DNA of 5,266 nt, taken from Candidatus Iainarchaeum sp. GTDB lineage: Archaea > Micrarchaeota > Micrarchaeia > Anstonellales > Bilamarchaeaceae. A program made the position numbers and the translations under genes. Shown one piece after another: positions 1-5,182 of this stretch; the first letter of the stretch is position 1, and each line of letters begins with the position of its first letter. Where the stretch lies: assembly GCA_028714395.1 (NCBI GenBank), contig JAQTMJ010000067.1:1-5266 (forward strand). The letters are read 5' to 3'. The notes below the pieces were generated by a model, which made no database searches, was not told where the DNA came from, and worked only from the letters and a program-made list of their open reading frames with translations.

Positions 1-144
1 CAGGTCTTTCTTCGCAATCCAGCCCAATTTCTCATTGCGCCTGATGTCAAAGGCATCCAGGCTGCTTGGTTTGGACGCGCTTTTCGCCTCCCACGGGAAC
101 ATGGACCGTCCGACAAGCTTCTTTTCCAGGCAGCAATAAAACAT
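1..144 (-). CDS. Start of an unrecognised protein gene, cut by the window edge
   Basis: This open frame starts at ATG 144 and runs without a stop for 48 codons to the left edge, so only the N-terminus is visible. I do not recognise the family. The visible part has a cysteine pair at residues 4-5, a FPWEAKS stretch near residue 16 and a basic, polar run ending in LGWIAKKDL. About two thirds of third codon positions are G or C, and first positions are purine-rich, as in the other genes here. The competing rightward frame across the same DNA is weaker on both counts. The start is uncertain. A second in-frame ATG lies at 102, and a leftward ATTAAAAT (150-143) would suit as a TATA box for that later start. 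No ribosome site precedes either ATG. Function unknown. Confidence 0.5.
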   Translation of the reverse strand, partial: MFYCCLEKKLVGRSMFPWEAKSASKPSSLDAFDIRRNEKLGWIAKKDL

Positions 145-180
145 TTTAATCTTTCTGGATGAATAGTGTTGGGTAGTAAG

Positions 181-291
181 ATGAAAGAACAGGAGAAAAA
201 GCTTGCGGATATCTTTCCGGTGAAAAACGACAAGTGTGATTTGCCTACGAAAACCGACCTGCGCGAGCCATTGCCATCAAAGGCGAGATAG
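181..291 (+). CDS. Possible small protein of 36 residues
   Basis: ATG at 181 to TAG at 289-291. The product is hydrophilic and highly charged. It starts MKEQEKKLADIFPVKNDK, has one cysteine (residue 19) and a proline-rich C-terminal half, with no membrane segment or signal peptide. I do not recognise it. In-frame GTG 166 and TTG 169 are alternative starts, bounded by a TGA at 160-162. A TTTTAAT stretch at 144-150 lies about where an archaeal TATA box would sit for a transcript starting near 172, which would leave almost no leader; there is no clear ribosome site. The last 15 bases overlap the 3' end of the DUF460 gene on the other strand. The main support is that this frame reads like a soluble protein while the opposite strand here reads like noise. 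It could still be chance. Confidence 0.33.
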   Translation: MKEQEKKLADIFPVKNDKCDLPTKTDLREPLPSKAR

Positions 292-1044
292 CTTTTTCCC
301 GAACCGCGCGATTTTCCAGGACATCCTCTGCAGTTCGCTCCTCAGCCGCTTCACTTCGCTGTCCTTTGCGATTTCCGCGTAGCGCTGCCCCTTCATTTTC
401 CTGATTTCGTCCTCAAGTTCGTTTATCCTCCTCTCATAGGATTCAGCGGCCTTGCGCAGGTTCACGTTCTCCTCTGCAAGACGCACTATCTCCAGGTCCT
501 CCCTTTCCTTCTTTGCTTCAGGACCTTTTGCGGTTCCATGCTCTTCCCTTCCCCTAGGCTCGAGTTTCAAAATCGCATTCCTGAGCGAGAACCCACTAAT
601 TACAAGATGCTTCAGCATGTCCCTGTCGTGTCCCGTATCCATAATCTCTATCTGCCTGAGCCTGTTTGCGTAAAAGCGGTAGCATTTCACCGCGGCGGCA
701 ATGGCGTCGCGCTCGTGGAGGTTCTCGGCCATGGGGCTGATGTGCTTTTTTTCCTCCTCCTGCATGCTGCGCAGCGGAACGAAAGTGCGCACGTTGAATC
801 TCGCGGCTATTTTCTGCACAAAAGACGGAACCGGGTTAACGTCGCTGGCCACCACGCTCGGAATCCCCAGCTTGCTGATTTCCTCAACTATGCGGTCCGG
901 GTCCGCTTCCTTCAGGGTTCCGCTCGCGACAGTTCTGCCGTTCAAATCCAGGGCTGCGAAGGCGGTTTTTATGCCTGGATCAACGCCGACTATGAGGTGT
1001 ATTTTTCCACCCTCACATCTTTTTTTCCTGCTTGAGGAGCACAT
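277..1044 (-). CDS. DUF460-family RuvC/RNase H-fold protein, short form
   Basis: Predicted 255-residue archaeal DUF460 protein (COG2433), whose N-terminal part has a RuvC/YqgF-like RNase H fold. A nuclease or nucleic-acid role is inferred for the family; I know of no firm substrate. The first strand carries VGVDPG with Asp22, followed by ASDVNP with Asp68 and HERDAIAAA with Asp113, a plausible acidic metal site. Residues 142-160 (a LVISG..LRNAI pattern) match the family's next conserved block. Residues 180-245 form a charged heptad-like coiled coil, after which the protein ends. Typical members exceed 600 residues and continue into a further C-terminal domain, so this is a short form. It overlaps the preceding nucleotidylyltransferase gene by 32 bp. 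The start is doubtful: ATG 1044 is the only standard codon before the first strand, but a strong GGTG site points at ATA 1002, which would give the usual short N-terminus. Family call is strong, activity unproven. Confidence 0.85.
   Translation of the reverse strand: MCSSSRKKRCEGGKIHLIVGVDPGIKTAFAALDLNGRTVASGTLKEADPDRIVEEISKLGIPSVVASDVNPVPSFVQKIAARFNVRTFVPLRSMQEEEKKHISPMAENLHERDAIAAAVKCYRFYANRLRQIEIMDTGHDRDMLKHLVISGFSLRNAILKLEPRGREEHGTAKGPEAKKEREDLEIVRLAEENVNLRKAAESYERRINELEDEIRKMKGQRYAEIAKDSEVKRLRSELQRMSWKIARFGKKLSRL
1007..1014 (-). promoter_or_regulatory. Ribosome binding site inside or before the DUF460 start
   Basis: The leftward strand reads GAGGGTGG here, overlapping the TGA stop (1015-1013) of the upstream nucleotidylyltransferase gene. 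It is a good match to the archaeal anti-Shine-Dalgarno core GGTG. It lies downstream of ATG 1044, so it cannot serve that codon. Five bases after GGTG comes ATA (1002-1000), in frame with the DUF460 protein. The nucleotidylyltransferase gene has the same spacing, GGTG plus five bases and then ATG. This suggests translational coupling and a non-standard or mutated start codon. Confidence 0.5.
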
Positions 1045-2227
1045 GCTTGGCTATGCCCACGTTCTCGTCCACGCTCACCCCGGAGCCTATCCAGCAGTCG
1101 TTCCCTATTGTTTTCCCGGGCATCACGCAGCTGAGCACGCCGAACTTCACGTTGTCCCCCACGACGCAGCCCATCTTCTTCCTGCCGGTGTTCACCCACC
1201 CCGCGTCGGTCATCATGTTCACCGTGCCCTCGTCGAAGCGGTAATTGGCGGTCTGGGTGCCGGAGCCGAAATTCACGTTCTCCCCTATCACGCTGTCCCC
1301 TATGTAGGAGAGGTGCTTGGCCTTCACCCGGTCGAAAAGCGCGCTGTTCTTTATGGTGGTGCTCTCGCCAATCTCGCAGTTCCGGCCTATGGAGTTGTTG
1401 CCCCTCAGATATGAGTGGGGCCCTATCCTGGTTCCGGCCCCGATGTAGTGCGCGCCCTCGTCCACGTAACTATCAACAATCTCAGCGCCATCTTCCATTA
1501 TCAGCTTTCCCTTCACTGTGCAGTTTTCCACTTTTCCAGTTTTGGTTTCCATCTTTGAGAGCAGGTAATCCTGGGCGTCGAACAGCTCCCAGGGATAGCC
1601 CACGTCCATCCAGAAGCCCTCTGTTTCCACGCATTTCGCGCCCACCAGCGCATCCGTAAGCTCATATTCGCCCCTAAGGCTCGGGGAAATCTTCTCAAGC
1701 TCGTTGAACACGTCCCGGTCCATCACGTACACGGACGTGTTGACCAGGTTGCCCTTGGGGTTCTCGGATTTTTCCTCCACCGCGCTCACCAGCCCGTTTT
1801 TCACCTGGAGCACGCCGTAGCGCTCAGGTTTTTCAGATCTTTTTGCAGCCACGGTTATCCATTTGTCGTGGGCATCCATCACGCTTTTCATCACGCTTGC
1901 TTCGGTCACGATGTCGCCCGCGACCACCAGGAACCGGTCCGAGTCGCTTTCCTTGGCCGAGAGCAGGGCAGCCCCTGTGCCGTAGTTTTCCCCCTGCTCC
2001 ACGAACTCCACCTTGATGCCCGGGTCGTTCTGCTTGAAATAATCAATTATCCTTTCCTTCTGGTATTTCACGACTACCGTGGCTTCGCTCACTCCGGCTT
2101 TTTTCACTTCCATGAGCACGTGCCACAGGAGCGGCCGTCCTGCAGCATAGACCATGGCTTTCGGCCTTGTGTACGTAAGGGGATGCATCCGCTTGCCTTC
2201 CCCACCCGCAAGTATTATCGCTTTCAT
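1013..2227 (-). CDS. glmU: Bifunctional sugar-1-phosphate nucleotidylyltransferase/acetyltransferase (archaeal GlmU-like)
   Basis: A 404-residue cytosolic enzyme predicted to acetylate GlcN-1-P with acetyl-CoA and transfer UMP from UTP, giving UDP-GlcNAc. Residues 1-225 form the nucleotidyltransferase domain: LAGGEGKRMHPLTYTRPK (6-23) is the nucleotide-binding signature with substrate Lys23, VVAGD places metal-binding Asp104, and FWMDVGYPWEL (205-215) closes the sugar pocket. Residues about 235-395 show the isoleucine/valine-glycine hexapeptide pattern of a left-handed beta helix. The acetyltransferase motif KHLSYIGD..IGENVNFGSGT supplies His305 and Tyr308, with Asn328 and Tyr329 following, the equivalents of the catalytic His and its helpers in GlmU and in the Sulfolobus ST0452 enzyme. 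Some archaeal relatives also use glucose-, galactosamine- or dTDP-linked substrates, so exact specificity is open. The mutase making its substrate lies just upstream. The start is fixed by GGTGGG before ATG 2227. Gly334 replaces a lysine I recall at this position in ST0452. Confidence 0.9.
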   Translation of the reverse strand: MKAIILAGGEGKRMHPLTYTRPKAMVYAAGRPLLWHVLMEVKKAGVSEATVVVKYQKERIIDYFKQNDPGIKVEFVEQGENYGTGAALLSAKESDSDRFLVVAGDIVTEASVMKSVMDAHDKWITVAAKRSEKPERYGVLQVKNGLVSAVEEKSENPKGNLVNTSVYVMDRDVFNELEKISPSLRGEYELTDALVGAKCVETEGFWMDVGYPWELFDAQDYLLSKMETKTGKVENCTVKGKLIMEDGAEIVDSYVDEGAHYIGAGTRIGPHSYLRGNNSIGRNCEIGESTTIKNSALFDRVKAKHLSYIGDSVIGENVNFGSGTQTANYRFDEGTVNMMTDAGWVNTGRKKMGCVVGDNVKFGVLSCVMPGKTIGNDCWIGSGVSVDENVGIAKHVLLKQEKKM

Positions 2228-2230
2228 AAA

Positions 2231-2236
2231 CCCACC
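2231..2236 (-). promoter_or_regulatory. Ribosome binding site of the GlmU-like gene
   Basis: The leftward strand reads GGTGGG just before ATG 2227, with five bases between GGTG and the start codon. This is a strong archaeal-type Shine-Dalgarno site and settles the start, which also coincides with the canonical MKAIILAGG beginning of the family. Confidence 0.75.
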
Positions 2237-2257
2237 AATAGTTAGTTTGTTTCAACC

Positions 2258-2266
2258 CTTTTAAAT
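2258..2266 (-). promoter_or_regulatory. TATA box for the GlmU-like and DUF460 genes
   Basis: ATTTAAAAG on the leftward strand, in the 67-bp gap after the mutase gene. Its centre is about 35 bp from ATG 2227, so a transcript starting some 25 bp downstream would have a leader of roughly 10 nt that still includes the GGTGGG site. There is no obvious T-tract terminator after the mutase stop, so read-through from upstream may add to this promoter. Confidence 0.5.
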
Positions 2267-2294
2267 CATCAGGATTTCGCTTCTTTGGCTCTGG

Positions 2295-3611
2295 TCAGGA
2301 ACCTATGGCCCCCTTTATCGCTTCCCTAGCTTTCCCGGCCATTTCCTCCAGCCGTTTCCCTTCCAAAAATTCAGCCGTGAGGCGTATGATGTGCTCGGTC
2401 CCGCTGGGCCGCACCAGCACAAAACCGTCATGGAAATCCTCGCGCAACCCGTCAATGGTGTTCCTTTTCCCGCCCAGCGAAAGGATTTTCATTATTTTCT
2501 CCATAGCCTTTTTCCTGTCCGTGCATTTGAATTTCTCGCGCAGTATTGGATAAGTTTTGTATTTTTTCCTGAGTTTCGCAAGGCTTCCCTGCTCTGCAAA
2601 AATTTCAAGGAACTTGGCTGCAACCATCATTCCATCCGGGGTGTTCACCCCGCCTTTGAATATGTATTCACCAGCAGGTTCGCCCCCGAAAACCGCCCCT
2701 TTCCCTTCCATCTCTTCGCTCACATTGGTGCTACCCACAGCGACCTGGACGCTTTTTCCGCCGTTCTTTTCAATGGTTTCTTTTACGAGCAGCGAAGCCT
2801 CCACAGTATTGACAACAATCCCTTTCCTGTGCATGAGCTCGTGCTCTATGGCTATGGCGAACTGCACATCCAATCCGAGCATTTCGCCATTCTCGTCAAG
2901 AATTATCGCCCTGTCCGCATCCCCATCATGGCCTATTCCCAACTGTGCATTGCAGCCCCGCACCATTTTCCCGAGTTCGGAAAGGTTCTCTGCATTTGGC
3001 TCAGAAGGCCGGTAGAATCCCAGCCCTGCGGAATTCATGCTTATTACTGTGCATCCAAGTTCCGAAAGCAGCCTGGGTGTGATAACGCTCCCTACCCCGT
3101 TGCAGTCCAGCACGACTTTTATTTTTGCCCTTTTTATCGCTCCGGAATCCACGCTCTTCTTCACCAGTTCAATATGTTCGCATATCGCGTTACCGCACTT
3201 CTTTACCTTTCCCACTTCATCCCATTTCGCGAGTTCCATCCCTTTTTCGTATTTTTTCTCCACTGCTTCCTCTTCATTTTTGGAAATCTCGCGTCCGTTT
3301 TTGTACAGCTTCAGCCCGTTGTACTCGCTCGGATTGTGGCTCGCGGTTATCATTATCCCCCGGATTTTCCTGGTTTGCGTAAAAAGCGCAAGGGTGGGAG
3401 TTGGAACGCATCCCAAATCAATCGCATTGGCGCCCCTGGAAACTATCCCGCTCATTGCGGCGTGCCTGAGCAGCTCGCTGGTTTCCCGCAAATCAGAAGC
3501 AACCGCGACGTCCTCGTTGAAGGACGCGAAAGCATTGGCTATCCCCATCGCAAGCTGGGGTGTTATCTTCGTTCCGTAATGGTCCCTTATGCCAGATGTG
3601 CCGAAAAGCAT
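2295..3611 (-). CDS. glmM: Phosphoglucosamine mutase of the phosphohexomutase family
   Basis: A 438-residue alpha-D-phosphohexomutase, predicted to convert GlcN-6-P to GlcN-1-P through a phosphoserine and a 1,6-bisphosphate intermediate in the cytosol. All four family signatures are present in order: the FGTSGIR start (3-9); the catalytic loop TASHNPSEYNG with phosphoserine Ser91; the magnesium loop DGDADR with Asp229, Asp231 and Asp233; the sugar-specificity loop GGEPAGEY (309-316); and the phosphate-binding RPSGTEHIIR (401-410). The length is normal for archaeal members. The GEP-type sugar loop resembles archaeal GlmM/PMM proteins more than the GEQSGH loop of bacterial GlmM, so phosphomannomutase or phosphoglucomutase activity cannot be excluded from sequence alone. 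The neighbouring GlmU-like gene, which would take its product, favours GlmM. The start at 3611 gives the canonical MLFGTSGIR. There is no ribosome site, and a TATA box about 27 bp upstream suggests a leaderless transcript. No domain or motif is missing. Confidence 0.88.
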   Translation of the reverse strand: MLFGTSGIRDHYGTKITPQLAMGIANAFASFNEDVAVASDLRETSELLRHAAMSGIVSRGANAIDLGCVPTPTLALFTQTRKIRGIMITASHNPSEYNGLKLYKNGREISKNEEEAVEKKYEKGMELAKWDEVGKVKKCGNAICEHIELVKKSVDSGAIKRAKIKVVLDCNGVGSVITPRLLSELGCTVISMNSAGLGFYRPSEPNAENLSELGKMVRGCNAQLGIGHDGDADRAIILDENGEMLGLDVQFAIAIEHELMHRKGIVVNTVEASLLVKETIEKNGGKSVQVAVGSTNVSEEMEGKGAVFGGEPAGEYIFKGGVNTPDGMMVAAKFLEIFAEQGSLAKLRKKYKTYPILREKFKCTDRKKAMEKIMKILSLGGKRNTIDGLREDFHDGFVLVRPSGTEHIIRLTAEFLEGKRLEEMAGKAREAIKGAIGS

Positions 3612-3633
3612 AATTCGGATTTGCGTTGGATGG

Positions 3634-3643
3634 TTTATAAAAG
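3634..3643 (-). promoter_or_regulatory. TATA box of a probably leaderless mutase transcript
   Basis: CTTTTATAAA on the leftward strand, within the 40-bp gap between the radical SAM stop and the mutase start. Its centre is about 27 bp from ATG 3611, the distance expected between an archaeal TATA box and the transcription start. No Shine-Dalgarno sequence lies between, so transcription probably begins at or next to the ATG. Confidence 0.65.
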
Positions 3644-3651
3644 ATATAGAA

Positions 3652-5052
3652 TTATCTGTGGATAACCGCCAATCTGCGTTCTACCGGTATTATCGGGTTT
3701 TTTGATCTCGGAGCTTTGAGATGCACGTTCAATGTGCGGTGCACTTCGCAAGGGTACTTGTCAGTTGAGCGCTGTTCAAGTTGCCCAGCAAGTATTTTAC
3801 GGAGCACGTTTTCAAGTTCCCGGATTTGCTTCGGGCAATTTTTGTACACATTGCCAACGTTCGCGCCCCGTGCCCCGAAATTTCCGCAGCTAATCGCAAC
3901 ACTCCCATCAGGTCTTACTGTGAAAGATGGCCGAATCCCCGCATCCCGAGCCCTTATGTACGGACATGACTTCATTCTAGGAAAATCCCCTGGCGTAAAG
4001 ACGAAGTTATCCGTAGCTGCTCCTATGGGAGCAATCTCTTCCACCAGACATTCTAGTTCAAATCTTGTTTGAAGAGGTTTAAATGCTGTTAGAGTCAAAT
4101 TCTCATCTGACTTGTATCTGATATTAACTGGAGCAAACGTGCATGCGCTTCGTGCTAAGAGTTCAAGCGTTTTTTCCTTCCCGTTGATGTATTCATTCTT
4201 ATTCATTCCCGAATAAAGATTGAAGCTTAGCACTACGCAGACTTCTGGCGCATAAGGGCCCAAGGCAATCAGAGCTTCTAGTGCTTCCAGCCCGAGCTCG
4301 TAATTGGGCCCCACTAGCCCGGCCGTTGTTATCATCACTTTGCTTCCGCGCTCAAAAATTATCATTGTTATGACATCAATCAGCTTTTTTCCGTCGCAAT
4401 TGTATATTATCGTCTCAGCATCTCCCAAATATAGTGGAGTATCAGTGTAATCTCTAGATTCCGAAGGAAAGGCATACTCTCTCCAGTCCGGAGGGAATGC
4501 CACGTTTGGGCTCATGACAAGAGCTTCGAAGAGCTCCCATGGCATCTGCATATCATTTGGATGCGCTCTCACCGCACACATTTTGCACCTTAGAAGACAT
4601 CTCTCTGATATGTTCAGTGCGCTTATGGGAAGCGGGCTACCATCTTGGTTCGTTCTTGCCGAACTTCCGAGCCTTCTAAGCGTGTTTTCAAATCTATCAA
4701 GTTTCCCAGATATCTCATTCCAGTGCCTATTCAACCTGGCGAGCGTGCCAAGATCGTTCAGAGCGGTTATCCCTGTTCGGAAGCGGATGCTCGTGTCATC
4801 CATATCTTTTAGGCGGCCTAATTGGCTTGTCAAGAGTCCAGGAATTTTCTCCGCGGCAAGTTTCAGCGTATGCGTCAGTTTGTTCAGCATCTGGTGCGGG
4901 CTCAGCACGACACTATCCGAAAGAGTGGTCTGCGGTTTTTGCCCTATTTCATCCAATTCCGCCAGCATTGCGGGTGTTATGCTGCGCGATTCACCAGTGA
5001 GCGTAAACATTATCTCCCTGTAAGCATCATGGCAGCTTTTGTAATCTATCAT
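3652..5052 (-). CDS. Radical SAM protein with N-terminal helical extension and C-terminal cysteine region
   Basis: A 466-residue protein with the radical SAM cluster motif CxxxCxxC at Cys152, Cys156 and Cys159 (RCLLRCKMC), which should bind a [4Fe-4S] cluster and cleave S-adenosylmethionine. The strand following the motif ends in LYLGDAETIIY (207-217), a variant of the usual GGEP SAM-binding motif. ITTAGL (241-246) and VVLSFNLYSG (273-282) match later strands of the half barrel. The C-terminal segment has Cys363, TVRPDGSVAISC with Cys389, a following GNV, then Cys406 and Cys435. This resembles a SPASM/twitch region carrying an auxiliary Fe-S cluster, though the full SPASM cysteine pattern is absent. 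Residues 1-140 are mostly helical, polar and unrecognised. The basic C-terminus has no membrane segment. Substrate unknown; peptide, RNA or sugar modification are all possible. Base composition is AT-richer than its leftward neighbours. It has its own TATA box, and ATG 5052 is the first start after it. Confidence 0.8.
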   Translation of the reverse strand: MIDYKSCHDAYREIMFTLTGESRSITPAMLAELDEIGQKPQTTLSDSVVLSPHQMLNKLTHTLKLAAEKIPGLLTSQLGRLKDMDDTSIRFRTGITALNDLGTLARLNRHWNEISGKLDRFENTLRRLGSSARTNQDGSPLPISALNISERCLLRCKMCAVRAHPNDMQMPWELFEALVMSPNVAFPPDWREYAFPSESRDYTDTPLYLGDAETIIYNCDGKKLIDVITMIIFERGSKVMITTAGLVGPNYELGLEALEALIALGPYAPEVCVVLSFNLYSGMNKNEYINGKEKTLELLARSACTFAPVNIRYKSDENLTLTAFKPLQTRFELECLVEEIAPIGAATDNFVFTPGDFPRMKSCPYIRARDAGIRPSFTVRPDGSVAISCGNFGARGANVGNVYKNCPKQIRELENVLRKILAGQLEQRSTDKYPCEVHRTLNVHLKAPRSKNPIIPVERRLAVIHR

Positions 5053-5087
5053 CTAAAGTTACCCGATTCGATGTCTAATGGTTATAA

Positions 5088-5097
5088 CTATATAAAT
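5088..5097 (-). promoter_or_regulatory. TATA box of the radical SAM gene
   Basis: ATTTATATAG on the leftward strand, centred about 41 bp from ATG 5052. A transcript starting 25-27 bp downstream would have a leader of roughly 15 nt, with only a weak GGGTAA ribosome-site candidate at 5059-5064. It forms a divergent pair with the rightward box at 5124-5133. Confidence 0.55.
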
Positions 5098-5123
5098 GTG
5101 TAAATAAAAACCTTTCGAATGGC

Positions 5124-5133
5124 TTTTAAATAT
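5124..5133 (+). promoter_or_regulatory. TATA box of the rpo7 gene
   Basis: TTTTAAATAT on the rightward strand. Transcription would be expected near 5153, leaving a leader of about 30 nt that contains the GAGG ribosome site. A second AT-rich run, TAAATAAAAA at 5101-5110, is a poorer-placed alternative. Confidence 0.55.
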
Positions 5134-5170
5134 TGGTAATACAATCTACTCTTGCACCTATGAGGTTAGC

Positions 5171-5174
5171 GAGG
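5171..5174 (+). promoter_or_regulatory. Ribosome binding site of rpo7
   Basis: GAGG, eight bases before ATG 5183. A second GAGG at 5162-5165 is too far upstream to serve this start. The site supports starting translation at 5183, which agrees with the conserved N-terminus of the family. Confidence 0.5.
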
Positions 5175-5182
5175 CTGTTCCT

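Noticed and set aside
1..162. Rightward open frame ending at TGA 160-162
   Set aside because: Third-position GC is near 50% and there is no purine bias at first positions. The leftward frame over the same bases fits the window's coding bias better. It could be reconsidered if the sequence to the left shows a gene ending here.
245..277. Ten-codon leftward ORF starting in the ATGA overlap at the DUF460 stop (MAMARAGRFS)
   Set aside because: The stop-start overlap is suggestive of coupling, but the frame ends after ten codons and has no other support.
538..1035. A 165-codon rightward frame opposite the DUF460 gene
   Set aside because: The leftward frame contains the conserved VGVDPG and HERDA motifs and a coiled coil; this one has nothing comparable.
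990..1199. A 69-codon leftward frame bridging the GlmU-like and DUF460 genes
   Set aside because: It is an alternate frame inside the GlmU-like gene. Its arginine-rich translation is typical of a shifted frame, and it ends soon after the real boundary.
701..1414. A 237-codon rightward frame opposite the DUF460 and GlmU-like genes
   Set aside because: It spans the boundary between two confidently identified leftward genes, and its translation has no recognisable motif.
3632..3664. Imperfect inverted repeat (GGTTTAT ... ATAACC) around the mutase promoter
   Set aside because: The arms match poorly and the AT-rich sequence is better explained by the TATA box and the end of the radical SAM gene.
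2391..3665. A 424-codon open frame on the rightward strand, opposite the mutase gene
   Set aside because: It is an antisense shadow of a gene with all phosphohexomutase signatures. Its translation is rich in His, Phe and Pro with no family motif, and its length follows from the codon bias of the real gene.
4514..5023. A 169-codon rightward frame opposite the radical SAM gene
   Set aside because: Antisense shadow; the leftward frame carries the radical SAM cysteine motif.
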